Assembly: GCA_038230775.1 (NCBI GenBank) | Contig: JBBRMQ010000005.1 | Coordinates: 1-44,049 of the forward strand | From: JBBRMQ01 sp038230775 | GTDB lineage: Bacteria > Acidobacteriota > Thermoanaerobaculia > Gp7-AA8 | Length of the DNA: 44,049 nt | Direction: 5' to 3' | In this document: positions 29,484 to 37,790 of the stretch, piece by piece | Layout of the letters: the number at the start of each line of letters is the position of its first letter | How positions within the stretch are numbered: position 1 is the stretch's first letter | The notes under the pieces: generated by a model | Seen by the model: only the letters and a program-made list of their open reading frames with translations | What the model was told of the DNA's origin: nothing | Databases searched by the model: none | Made by a program: the position numbers and the translations under genes

Positions 29484-30146
29484 CTAGCCTGGTAGCGTCA
29501 TGCAGAACGTGCTGCCCTGGTTGAGCGCCGTTTCGACGTTGATCGCGCCGCCGTAGCTTTCCGCGACGCGCTTCGCCAGATAGAGACCGTACCCCGGTCC
29601 GCCACCGCGTGACTTGTCCAGCTTGAGACCGAGATCGAAGATCTGTGCCGCGTAGCGTGGATCGATTCCGATGCCGTTGTCGCGCACGCAGAGGCGATAC
29701 CCGAGAGGATCAGGGTTGATCGCGATGGAGATCATGCGTTCGCCCTTCGGCCGGTCGTTGAAGAAGAGCGCATTGGAAACGAGCGCGCCGATCGCCTCTC
29801 GCGTCTTTTCCGGATCGACGTTGACCGTCGGCAACTCCGCAGGGACCTCGACCTTCACGCCGCCGTCTTCGACCAGGTAGTTGTATTTGAGCAGCACTTC
29901 CTCGATGACTTCGCGCAACGGTGTCGGCCGCGCGGCATTGGGACGGGCCAGCAGCTTCACCATGCGCGACATCTCGTCGAGCACCTTCTTCATCTGCTGC
30001 GCGCTCGAGCGGATGCGGCGGAGGAAGTCCTGTCCATCTTCGTCGAGCTTGTCGCTGTAGTCGCCGAGGAGAAGGTCGGAGAAGCCGTCGATGGAGAAGA
30101 TCGGCGATTTGAGGTCGTGCGACAGCACGCCAAAAAGGCGGATCAA
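29484..30146 (-). CDS. Sensor histidine kinase, soluble
   Basis: HisKA plus HATPase_c in 220 aa: phospho-accepting His in LSHDLKSPI, N box ALVSNALFF, G1 DNGIGID, G2 GYGLYLA. There is no transmembrane or sensor domain, so it must sense through a partner; no response regulator is adjacent. The start is uncertain. The only standard start codon near the conserved part is TTG 30146, with no ribosome site. The frame stays open upstream, and an in-frame ATC at 30200 has GGAGG six bases before it, giving ATVDEKSTVEKDVTIDELI as the likely extra N-terminus (238 aa in total). Confidence 0.9.
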   Translation of the reverse strand: MIRLFGVLSHDLKSPIFSIDGFSDLLLGDYSDKLDEDGQDFLRRIRSSAQQMKKVLDEMSRMVKLLARPNAARPTPLREVIEEVLLKYNYLVEDGGVKVEVPAELPTVNVDPEKTREAIGALVSNALFFNDRPKGERMISIAINPDPLGYRLCVRDNGIGIDPRYAAQIFDLGLKLDKSRGGGPGYGLYLAKRVAESYGGAINVETALNQGSTFCMTLPG

Positions 30147-30232
30147 CTCGTCGATCGTGACGTCTTTCTCAACGGTTGATTTCTCGTCTACGGTTGCGAT
30201 GGAAGGCCTCCGGGCGAAGGAAAGATAGCAAC

Positions 30233-30880
30233 TTACAGGCCCGTCGGTTTCCGGAAGACCGCGATCCGGCCGTCTCCGGCGATTTCGGTGGTTCCGTCGC
30301 CGCGAATCGTGAGCGCGGTGCCGGGCGGAATGCCGATGCCGAGGTTCACGTCGGGCATCGACATCAGCCGGCGCAAGGGCTCGTCGTCGTTGGCGTCGAA
30401 TCCCGCCTCGACCACCGTCTCCGTGAGCCAGCCGAGGCCGCGGGCGCCGAACGCAGAAGCGGAAGCGCCGATCGCGGCGATCACCACTCCGTTCGCCGCC
30501 GCCTCGCGCAGCGCCGCCTCGGTCGGCGACTCCCGCACCGTGTCGAGGAGGTTATGCGCCACTCCGCCGCCGATGTAGACCATCCCCGCGGCGAGGATCG
30601 CGTTGAGGCTCTTCTGTCGACGGGTGTCGCGTCCGCGATAGATCGGCACGTTCACCGTCTCGACCGAGGGATCGATCTTCTTGAAGTAGGCGCCGATGTG
30701 CGTCGCGTACTCCGCCGAACCGGAAGCGGTGGGGAGAAACGCGATTGTGCGGCGGTCGGGCGGCATGTGCGCGATCAGGAACTCATCGACCGCACGCGTC
30801 TCGCCGAACGAGAACTCGCCGCCGCCGATCAGAACGAGCAACTGCACCGGCGTGGCGAGCGTGAGGTGGAACGGTTTCAT
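30233..30880 (-). CDS. Peptidase S51-like protein (cyanophycinase / dipeptidase E family fold)
   Basis: The 215-aa protein has the class I glutamine-amidotransferase-like fold of S51 peptidases: LLVLIGGGEFSFGE, AFLPTASGSAEYA, GMVYIGGGVAHNLLD and the nucleophile elbow IGASASAFGARG, where cyanophycinases and dipeptidase E have G-x-S-A-G-A. The nucleophile Ser is retained and the following Gly is Ser. Relatives cleave aspartyl dipeptides or cyanophycin. No signal peptide. It is 32 bp from the histidine-kinase ATC and shares its strand. Substrate unknown. Confidence 0.8.
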   Translation of the reverse strand: MKPFHLTLATPVQLLVLIGGGEFSFGETRAVDEFLIAHMPPDRRTIAFLPTASGSAEYATHIGAYFKKIDPSVETVNVPIYRGRDTRRQKSLNAILAAGMVYIGGGVAHNLLDTVRESPTEAALREAAANGVVIAAIGASASAFGARGLGWLTETVVEAGFDANDDEPLRRLMSMPDVNLGIGIPPGTALTIRGDGTTEIAGDGRIAVFRKPTGL

Positions 30881-30892
30881 GGTCGGTCAGGT

Positions 30893-30992
30893 TCATCGAG
30901 CCACCCGCCCACACCGGTCCCCGCTCGGGATGACAACGAGGTCTTGAGTGTCATTCCGAGCGTAGCGAGGAACCGGTGTGGGCGGGCGGCTC
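30893..30992. repeat. Family B inverted pair (TCATTCC ends inward)
   Basis: CGAGCCACCCGCCCACACCGG...GGGATGACA and TGTCATTCCGAGCGTAGCGA...GGGCGGGCGGCTCG form a long inverted repeat with a roughly 15-bp centre. The arms are ordered opposite to the pair at 1435-1523. It fills the gap between sucD and the S51-like gene. Confidence 0.85.
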
Positions 30993-30998
30993 GTAAAG

Positions 30999-31877
30999 TT
31001 AGCGTTTCCAGACCTCTTCGAGCTTGGATCCCATGTCGGCAGGCGACTTCACGACGTGAATGCCCGCGGCCTGCAGCGCTTTCATTTTCTCTTCGGCCGG
31101 TCCGGGTCCGCCGCTGATGATCGCGCCGGCGTGCCCCATGCGGCGTCCCGGCGGCGCGGTCTGTCCGGCAATGAATGCGACGACGGGCTTCTTCACGTTC
31201 GCCTTGACGAACGCTGCCGCCTCTTCTTCCGCCGTCCCGCCGATCTCGCCGATCATGATGATCGCCTCGGTCTGCGGATCCTTCTCGAACGCAGCGAGGC
31301 AGTCGATGTGGCTGGTGCCCGGCAGCGGGTCGCCGCCGATGCCGACGGCGGTCGACTGACCGATGCCGCGTTTCGAAAGCTGGCCGACCGCTTCGTAGGT
31401 GAGCGTTCCCGATCGCGAGACGATGCCGATCGGCCCCGGCTTGTGAATATGTCCCGGCATGATGCCGATCTTCGCCTGACCGGGCGTGATGATGCCCGGA
31501 CAATTCGGTCCGATGAGTCGCGAGCGCGTGCCGTGCTTCTTGAGGAAGTCGTGCGCCTTCGTCATGTCATTCACCGGAATGCCCTCGGTGATGCAGATGA
31601 TCAGCTCGATGCCGGCGTCGGCGGATTCCATGATTGCGTCCGCGGCGAACGGCGGCGGCACGAAGATCAGCGAACAGTTCGCCTGCTCTTTCTCGCGCGC
31701 TTCGGCGACGGTGTTGAAGACGGCGAAGCCTTCGTGCGTCGTTCCGCCTTTGCCGGGAGTGACGCCGCCGACGACTTTCGTCCCGTAGTCGCGGCACTGG
31801 ATCGCGTGGAACGATCCTTCTTTTCCGGTGATGCCCTGCACGATGACGCGCGTGTTCTTGTCAGCCCAGATTGCCAT
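30999..31877 (-). CDS. sucD: Succinyl-CoA ligase, alpha subunit
   Basis: With SucC makes or uses succinyl-CoA with ATP or GTP formation in the TCA cycle. The 292-aa subunit has the CoA-binding GITGKEGSFHAIQ, the PNCPGIITP segment and the phospho-His loop GHAGAIISGGPG. Its ATG shares an A with the sucC stop (TAATG), so the subunits are translationally coupled. Confidence 0.97.
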   Translation of the reverse strand: MAIWADKNTRVIVQGITGKEGSFHAIQCRDYGTKVVGGVTPGKGGTTHEGFAVFNTVAEAREKEQANCSLIFVPPPFAADAIMESADAGIELIICITEGIPVNDMTKAHDFLKKHGTRSRLIGPNCPGIITPGQAKIGIMPGHIHKPGPIGIVSRSGTLTYEAVGQLSKRGIGQSTAVGIGGDPLPGTSHIDCLAAFEKDPQTEAIIMIGEIGGTAEEEAAAFVKANVKKPVVAFIAGQTAPPGRRMGHAGAIISGGPGPAEEKMKALQAAGIHVVKSPADMGSKLEEVWKR

Positions 31878-33043
31878 TACGCGCGCCCCTTCACTGCCGC
31901 CACGACTTTTTCAGCCGCATCAGCCATCCCATCCGCTGTAATTAGAGGAAGGCCGGACTTCGCCAGGATTTCCTTCCCCAGCTCGACGTTCGTGCCTTCC
32001 AGCCGGACGACGACGGGCACCGGAAGCCCGATCTCACGCGCGGCGCTCACCACCCCCTCGGCGATGCGATCGCCGCGCATGATTCCGCCGAAAATATTGA
32101 TGAGAATAGCTTTCACATTCTTGTCACTTAAAATGATACGAAAAGCGTTTTTGACCTGCTCGGCGCTGGCGCCGCCGCCCACGTCCAGGAAGTTCGCCGG
32201 CTGTCCGCCTGCGAGCTTGATGATGTCCATCGTGGCCATGGCCAGTCCGGCGCCGTTCACCATGCAGCCGACATTGCCATCGAGCTTGATGTAGTTGAGG
32301 CCGAACTTCGAGGCCTCGACTTCGAGCGGATCCTCCTCGTTGAGGTCGCGCATGGCCGCGAAGTCCTTGTGGCGAAACATGGCGTTGTCGTCGAACGTCA
32401 TCTTGCAGTCGAGCGCCAGGACGTCGCCTTCCTTTGTCACCAGCAGCGGATTGATCTCGATGAGCGAGGCATCGGTCTCGACGTACGCGCGCATCAGCTT
32501 CTGGACGAAGCTCACGCATTTCTTGTACGCGTCGCCTTCCAGGCCGAGCGCGTACGCCACCGCGCGCGCCTGGAACGGCTGCACGCCGAGAACGGCGTCG
32601 ATCGCCTGGCGGTGAATCGCTTTCGAATCCTTCGCCGCCACTTCCTCGATTTCCATGCCGCCCTGCTTCGACGCCATGATGACGGGCATGCCGAGGCGGC
32701 GGTCGAGGGTGATGCCGAGGTAGAGCTCGCGGTCGATGTTGAGGGCTTCTTCGATGAGAACCTTGTGCACCACGCGTCCATCGGGACCCGTCTGATGCGT
32801 AACCAGCGTCATGCCGATCATCTTCTTCGTCAGATCGACGGCTTCGTCCGCGTTCCTGGCCAGCTTGACGCCGCCGCCTTTGCCGCGGCCGCCAGCGTGG
32901 ATCTGCGACTTGACGACGACGCGGCCGCCTAACTCGTTCGCCGCCTTCTTGGCATCCTCTGATTTTTCGACGACGATGCCGCGCGGTGTGGGAACTCCGT
33001 AGCGGCGGAGAATCTCTTTTGCTTGATACTCATGGACCTTCAT
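31877..33043 (-). CDS. sucC: Succinyl-CoA ligase, beta subunit
   Basis: ATP-grasp subunit of 388 aa: MKVHEYQAKEILRRYGVPTP, KSQIHAGGRGKGGGVK, LIEINPLLVTKEGDVLALDC, GLAMATMDIIKLAGGQPANF and INIFGGIMRGDRIAEG. First gene of the sucCD pair. Its start is 11 bp from the divergent RNA methyltransferase start, so any shared promoter must overlap coding sequence. Confidence 0.97.
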   Translation of the reverse strand: MKVHEYQAKEILRRYGVPTPRGIVVEKSEDAKKAANELGGRVVVKSQIHAGGRGKGGGVKLARNADEAVDLTKKMIGMTLVTHQTGPDGRVVHKVLIEEALNIDRELYLGITLDRRLGMPVIMASKQGGMEIEEVAAKDSKAIHRQAIDAVLGVQPFQARAVAYALGLEGDAYKKCVSFVQKLMRAYVETDASLIEINPLLVTKEGDVLALDCKMTFDDNAMFRHKDFAAMRDLNEEDPLEVEASKFGLNYIKLDGNVGCMVNGAGLAMATMDIIKLAGGQPANFLDVGGGASAEQVKNAFRIILSDKNVKAILINIFGGIMRGDRIAEGVVSAAREIGLPVPVVVRLEGTNVELGKEILAKSGLPLITADGMADAAEKVVAAVKGRA

Positions 33044-33054
33044 GGGGGGCGAAT

Positions 33055-34221
33055 TTGTACCAGATCGGGGATGAAATCACCATTGCGCCCGCCGAGCTCG
33101 TCGCGGGCGGCGCAGCGATCGCGAAGATCGACGGCTTCCCGATCTTCGCGGCGAACGTGTACCCCGGCGACGTGGCGATCGTTCGCATCACCGAAGCGAA
33201 GAAGGGATTCGCGCGTGCCGATCTGGTTCGCGTCGTGACGCCGAGTGCGCTGCGGCGCGCGATGCCGTGTCCCATTGCCGAAGAGTGCGGAGGGTGCGAC
33301 TGGACGGCGCTGCGACTCGACGCCCAGCTCGACGCGAAGCAGCGCATTCTGAGTGAATCGTTGCGGCGCATCGGGAAGATTCGCGAGCATCCGCCAATCG
33401 CGATTCATCCGTCGCCGCTCAACTACCGGTTGCGAAGCCGCCTGCACCGCGACGGCGACGCGATCGGTTTCTACGCCATGCGATCCAATCGAGTGGTCCC
33501 GCTTGCCCGCGAGTGCGAAGTCGTCGGCCTGGAGACCGCGAGAGTGTTCGGTGCGCCAGTTGCGGAGCAAGGTGTGGGGCCAGCCCTCCGGCTGGCCGGC
33601 CAGCCAGAGGGCTGGCCCCACACTTCCTCGCCAGAAAACTGGCCTTCGACTTCGATCTGGGAAGTGAATGGCCGTCTCATCGAAAGCGGCGAGATGGTCA
33701 TCGACGGCTACGACGTCACGACCGACGCGTTTTTCCAGGTCAATCGCCACATGCTGCAGACGATGTTGCGGCTCGTGCGCGGACATGCGGCGCGAACGAA
33801 AAAGAAAGAACTGGCGATCGATCTTTACGCCGGCGTTGGTTACTTCACGGTGCCGCTGGCGTCGATCTTCTCGCGCGTGATCGCCGTCGAAGGCTCCCGG
33901 GCCTCGCTCGAGTGTGCGGTGCGCAACGTGCCGCCGAACGTCGATCTCTTCAACGCCGCGGTCGAAGAATTGGAGATCGCCGAGGCCGACTTCATCTTCC
34001 TCGATCCGCCGCGCGCGGGCGTGCGGCGCGGCGTCATCGACGCCATCGCCCTGAAAGCGCGCGAGATGATTTGTTTCCTGGCCTGCGATCCGGTAACCTT
34101 TTCCCGGGACGCGAGCCGGCTGATCGCGTCGGGCTGGCGCCTCGCCACGCTGGACCTCCTCGACCTTTTCCCCAACACGCATCACGTAGAGACGCTCGCT
34201 ACGTTCGAGCGTGCAGAGTGA
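33055..34221 (+). CDS. TRAM-domain FeS RNA (uracil-5-)methyltransferase, RlmD/TrmA type
   Basis: The 388-aa protein has an N-terminal TRAM-like RNA-binding domain (residues 1-60), [4Fe-4S] ligands C-x5-C-G-G-C (PCPIAEECGGCDW) with a fourth Cys in ARECEVVG, the SAM site DLYAGVGYFTVPL, LDPPRAGV, the catalytic Cys344 in LACDPVTFSRD, and the base Glu in HHVETLATF. It methylates U5 in rRNA or tRNA; which uridine cannot be told. TTG at 33055 is the best start: GGGGGG lies six bases upstream. Residues about 173-190 (VGPALRLAGQPEGWPHT) are encoded by a 52-bp palindrome identical to 9542-9593. It overlaps comEC by 11 bp. Confidence 0.9.
   Translation: MYQIGDEITIAPAELVAGGAAIAKIDGFPIFAANVYPGDVAIVRITEAKKGFARADLVRVVTPSALRRAMPCPIAEECGGCDWTALRLDAQLDAKQRILSESLRRIGKIREHPPIAIHPSPLNYRLRSRLHRDGDAIGFYAMRSNRVVPLARECEVVGLETARVFGAPVAEQGVGPALRLAGQPEGWPHTSSPENWPSTSIWEVNGRLIESGEMVIDGYDVTTDAFFQVNRHMLQTMLRLVRGHAARTKKKELAIDLYAGVGYFTVPLASIFSRVIAVEGSRASLECAVRNVPPNVDLFNAAVEELEIAEADFIFLDPPRAGVRRGVIDAIALKAREMICFLACDPVTFSRDASRLIASGWRLATLDLLDLFPNTHHVETLATFERAE
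33572..33623. repeat. 52-bp palindrome (copy 2) inside the methyltransferase gene
   Basis: Identical, base for base, to 9542-9593, with arms GTGTGGGGCCAGCCCTC and GAGGGCTGGCCCCACAC. It remains in frame in the methyltransferase, between the fourth cluster Cys and the SAM-binding domain. Confidence 0.95.
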
Positions 34222-36373
34222 CGCACCCGCCGCATTTCCACTGATCGCGCTGGTGACCGGACTGCTTTTCGCGTCGTCGTGGCGCGACGCGGCCGGCTTC
34301 GCGCTGGTGGCGATTCTTCTCCTCATGCTGCGACGCACCCGCGTCGCGATCGTCTCGTTCGCACTCGCTACCGGGATCGTATGCGCGGTTCACGCACGAT
34401 CCGTTGCGCTCGCGGATGCGCGTGTCATTGCCGCCATCGCCAACGAACGCTTCGTGGTGGTGAACGCGGCAATCGATCGCGACTGGATGCGTCGCGGTGC
34501 CGTCTCCACCCTCCGCGTCGCTCGCTTTCGACTCGGCGAGCGCGTCGTCGAGCAACCGTTGATGATCATCACGCGTTTCGTTCCCCGCACCATCGATCTT
34601 CAGGATCGCGTGGTCGCGGAGGGATTTCTGCGCGCGAACGAGCGCGACGAGCTGACACTGATCGTCAAGTCGCCGCGACTGCTGCGATATGTGGGTCGGG
34701 CGTCACTCCTCGCGCCCTCGACATGGAACCGCGCCCTGGCCAATCGTTTGCGGCCGTTCGCGACGGCGTATCCCACCGAAGTCGCGCTGGTGGAGGCGCT
34801 GGCGCTCGGTCGCGGAGAACGGTTGGAAAGCGACGTGCGCGATGGATACAAACGCGCAGGGACGTATCACCTCCTGGTTTTCTCCGGTTTGCAGATCGCG
34901 CTCGCCGCCGGCGCTCTTGCAGCGCTGCTTCGATGGTTTCACTCGCCCAGGGCATCGGACTGGTCGCTGCTGATCTTCTCCATCGCCGCGCCGCTGTTCA
35001 TCGGGGGCAACGCATCGGTGGCGCGCGCGTCGATCGGCATCGGGCTCTATGCGACCTCGCGGCTGCTGCATCGGCCGACGACGCTCGAGAATCTCTGGTG
35101 CGTGGCGGCGCTCTTGCGCCTGATCATCGCGCCGCACGACGTAACCGATGCCGCGTTCCAGCTCACGTATGGCGGCGCCGGCGCTCTTCTCTTCGTGGCG
35201 AAGCCGCTTTCAATGCGGCGCGCGCGCTGGGTGGTGTACGCGATCTGTGTGGAGTGCGTCGTCACCGGGATGACGCTCTTTCACTTTCATCAGGTTGCGT
35301 TGGGCGGTTCGATCGCGACGCTGATCCTCACGCCGGTGATCTCGGCGATGCTCTTCGTGTCCGCGTTGACGTGCGCATTCCCGTGCGCCGCCCTCCTGCG
35401 TTGCATCGGTCTCCTTCACGCGATCTCGATGCGTCTCAACGACGGAAGCGCGCGCTTTGCAGGCTCCTTCGCCGCGCCGTCTCCGGTCTTTTTCGCGCTC
35501 GGTCTACTCGGGTGCCTCGCGACGATCGCACTCCTTCGCGGTCGAACGCGCGCTCTGGCAATCCTCGGCTTTTCATCGGCGATCATTTGCTCCGCGGTCG
35601 CCATCGGCATGCACGACGTCGACCGGCCGACGATCACGATTCTCGACGTCGGTCAGGGCGACGCGATTCTTCTGCGCACGCCGGGACACGCGATTCTGAT
35701 CGACGGCGGCCCGTCGCCCTCGCGGCTGATTCCGCTGCTGGCCGATCGCGGCGTTCACCGCCTCGACGCGGTCATCCTGACGCACGCGCATCCCGATCAC
35801 TGCGGAGGTTTGTCCGCCGTGCTTTCACGACTCGACGCGCGCGAGCTCTGGATCTCCCCGCGTCGCTTCACCGGCGATTGCGCCATCGATCTTCTCGAGA
35901 CCGCAGCCGCGGAGAGAGTGCCGGTTCATCTCGTTCGCGACGGAGATCGAATGGCGGCTGGCACGCTCGGAATCCAGGCGTTCACCGCGGATCGAACGTT
36001 TCGGCGCGCTCCGGAGAACAACAGCTCGGTCGTTCTGCGAGTGAAGATCGGAAAGCGCGTCGCGCTGCTGACCGGTGACATCGAGCGCGACGCTGAGTCG
36101 GAGCTCGCGGGGCGGGTCAGCTGCGTCGATGTCCTCAAGGTCGCGCACCACGGAAGCCGGACGTCGTCGACGCCGCTCCTGCTCGATGCGATCGCGCCAC
36201 GGCTGGCGTTCATCTCATGCGGCAGGCACAACCTGTTCGGTCATCCGCATCCCGAAGTGTTGAGAGCATTCCGCGACCGGTTGGTGCCAGTCTCCCGAAC
36301 CGATCTCAACGGTACGATCGATATCGAGTTCGAACGCGATCATCTATTTGTGCATCGGGAAGTGACGTACTAG
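34211..36373 (+). CDS. comEC: ComEC/Rec2-type DNA uptake channel
   Basis: Inner-membrane channel for single-stranded DNA in natural competence. The 720-aa protein has N-terminal helices and an OB-like domain (to about 170), the Competence domain with GYKRAGTYHLLVFSGLQIAL (about 215), several transmembrane helices to about 470, and a C-terminal metallo-beta-lactamase-like domain (DVGQGDAILLRTPG, LTHAHPDHCGG, AHHGSRTSSTPLL, HNLFGHPHPEVL), thought to act on the non-imported strand. GTG 34211 overlaps the methyltransferase gene, implying coupling. A terminator lies 68 bp after the stop. Confidence 0.93.
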   Translation: MQSDAPAAFPLIALVTGLLFASSWRDAAGFALVAILLLMLRRTRVAIVSFALATGIVCAVHARSVALADARVIAAIANERFVVVNAAIDRDWMRRGAVSTLRVARFRLGERVVEQPLMIITRFVPRTIDLQDRVVAEGFLRANERDELTLIVKSPRLLRYVGRASLLAPSTWNRALANRLRPFATAYPTEVALVEALALGRGERLESDVRDGYKRAGTYHLLVFSGLQIALAAGALAALLRWFHSPRASDWSLLIFSIAAPLFIGGNASVARASIGIGLYATSRLLHRPTTLENLWCVAALLRLIIAPHDVTDAAFQLTYGGAGALLFVAKPLSMRRARWVVYAICVECVVTGMTLFHFHQVALGGSIATLILTPVISAMLFVSALTCAFPCAALLRCIGLLHAISMRLNDGSARFAGSFAAPSPVFFALGLLGCLATIALLRGRTRALAILGFSSAIICSAVAIGMHDVDRPTITILDVGQGDAILLRTPGHAILIDGGPSPSRLIPLLADRGVHRLDAVILTHAHPDHCGGLSAVLSRLDARELWISPRRFTGDCAIDLLETAAAERVPVHLVRDGDRMAAGTLGIQAFTADRTFRRAPENNSSVVLRVKIGKRVALLTGDIERDAESELAGRVSCVDVLKVAHHGSRTSSTPLLLDAIAPRLAFISCGRHNLFGHPHPEVLRAFRDRLVPVSRTDLNGTIDIEFERDHLFVHREVTY

Positions 36374-36440
36374 GATCGCGGACGGGCCCACGCGATAGCC
36401 CCTTTCCCCCGGCGGCTAGGACTGAGCTCGAATCGGACAG

Positions 36441-36466
36441 CCCCACTCGATCGTCGAGTGGGGTCT
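36441..36466 (+). terminator. Rho-independent terminator after comEC
   Basis: CCCCACTCGA-TCG-TCGAGTGGGG followed by TCTTT. A 10-bp perfect stem; the T-run is short and interrupted. The surrounding 36374-36566 holds nothing else recognisable. Confidence 0.7.
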
Positions 36467-36566
36467 TTCGTGCGCAGCGTCCTGAGCGGCGTTCGGCCGT
36501 CGAACTCGACGTCCTCAGAAATTGACACCTCCTGACCTCGCGCTTACCCTATGTTTCCAATCGACT

Positions 36567-36893
36567 ATGTCGTCAACTCTGCTGCGTGTCGGGCTTTGGA
36601 TCATCCTCATCGTCGTAGCGCTCTACGTTCTCCACGAGACGTATGAAGGGCTGCCGATCGCGGAGTACTTCGCCACAGCCATGCTGCAGAAGGCGCTGGT
36701 CCTCGGCATTCTCATGGTCGGCGCCGGATTCGCGACGAGGCTCCTGGAGAAGGGCCACAAGGTCGTGACGCAGAACCGCTGCATCGTCTGCAGGACGGTC
36801 ATTCCGAAGGGAGCGATCTACTGCCGCGAGCATCTGCGCGGTGTCCTGCAGCGCGAGGACGATCGCTCGCACATGACCCGAACGCGGTCGTAG
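36567..36893 (+). CDS. Small membrane protein with C-terminal zinc-ribbon-like motif
   Basis: 108 aa from ATG 36567 (an upstream in-frame start at 36522 would add unconserved-looking residues). Two hydrophobic helices (VGLWIILIVVALYVLHETY, residues about 7-27, and ALVLGILMVGAGFATRLLE, about 42-60) are followed by a cytoplasmic tail with CIVCRTVIPKGAIYCREH, a C-x2-C...C-x2-H set likely to bind zinc. Function unknown. It ends directly before the miaA GTG (stop TAG and start adjacent), so the two are co-transcribed. Confidence 0.75.
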   Translation: MSSTLLRVGLWIILIVVALYVLHETYEGLPIAEYFATAMLQKALVLGILMVGAGFATRLLEKGHKVVTQNRCIVCRTVIPKGAIYCREHLRGVLQREDDRSHMTRTRS

Positions 36894-37790
36894 GTGAAGC
36901 CGGTCGTCATCGCCGGCCCAACCGGCGCCGGCAAGAGCGAGATCGCGGAGAGGATCGCCGATCGCTTCGGTGGCGAGATCATCAATTACGACTCGCTGCA
37001 AATCTACCGCGGGTTCGATATCGGCACCGCCAAACCGTCGCCGGAGACTCGCCGCCGCATCCCGCACCATCTGTTCGACATCGTCGACGCGAGCGAGGAC
37101 TTCACCGCCGCGGACTACGCGCGCGTCGCCCGCCCGCTCTGCGACGCGATCCGCACTCCGATCCTCGCCGGCGGCACGTTCTTCTACCTCCGCGCGCTCC
37201 TCGGCGGCCTTCCGGCGATGCCGGCCCGCGACGCGGCAATCCGCGCGCGGATCCGGAAGATCAGCGAGAAGCGACATGGCAACGCGCGGCTTCACCGATG
37301 GCTCGCGCACGTCGACGCGACGAGCGCGGCTCGCATTGCGGCGACGGACCGCCATCGGATCGAGCGCGCTCTTGAAGTCTGGCTGATCGCCGGCCGGCCG
37401 ATCTCATCGTTCGAGCGGGAAACCAGTCACGAGCTGACGGCGTTGAGGATCGCGCTGTCGATCGACCGCGCGGAGCTTGTCCGCAGGCTCGACGAACGTG
37501 TCGACTCGATGTACCGTGCCGGGCTCGTCGAGGAGACCCGCGACCTTCTCCAGAAGTTTCCGCGATCGGCCCGCCCATTCGGGTCGATCGGCTATCGGGA
37601 GGCGGCCGCGGTCTTGGCCGGCGAGATGAGCGAGGACGAAGCTGGTGCCGAAACCCGACGGCGGACCCGCGCGTATGCGAAACGGCAAATGACGTGGCTC
37701 CGCTCGGAGCGAAACATGCATTGGATCGATGCGGCAGATGGAGAGAAGGCTTTCGCCGCTGCAGTTCAGTTGATCGAGGAAAACGCTTGA
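36894..37790 (+). CDS. miaA: tRNA dimethylallyltransferase
   Basis: Transfers a dimethylallyl group to N6 of A37 in tRNAs reading UNN codons. The 298-aa protein has P-loop GPTGAGKS (residues 6-13), INYDSLQIYRGFDIGTAKPS, HHLFDIVDASEDFTAADY, GGTFFYLRALLGG, TDRHRIERALEV and the late YAKRQMTWLRSE. GTG 36894 directly follows the previous stop. The stop overlaps a TTG start of the next gene. Confidence 0.96.
   Translation: MKPVVIAGPTGAGKSEIAERIADRFGGEIINYDSLQIYRGFDIGTAKPSPETRRRIPHHLFDIVDASEDFTAADYARVARPLCDAIRTPILAGGTFFYLRALLGGLPAMPARDAAIRARIRKISEKRHGNARLHRWLAHVDATSAARIAATDRHRIERALEVWLIAGRPISSFERETSHELTALRIALSIDRAELVRRLDERVDSMYRAGLVEETRDLLQKFPRSARPFGSIGYREAAAVLAGEMSEDEAGAETRRRTRAYAKRQMTWLRSERNMHWIDAADGEKAFAAAVQLIEENA

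Noticed and set aside
30978..32294. Plus-strand 438-aa frame opposite sucCD
   Set aside because: Antisense to two unmistakable succinyl-CoA ligase genes; no homology features.
36400..36466. Possible tRNA or small structured RNA after comEC (GAGCTCGAATCGG resembles a T-loop)
   Set aside because: No acceptor pairing, anticodon arm or CCA context; the only sound structure is the short terminator hairpin.
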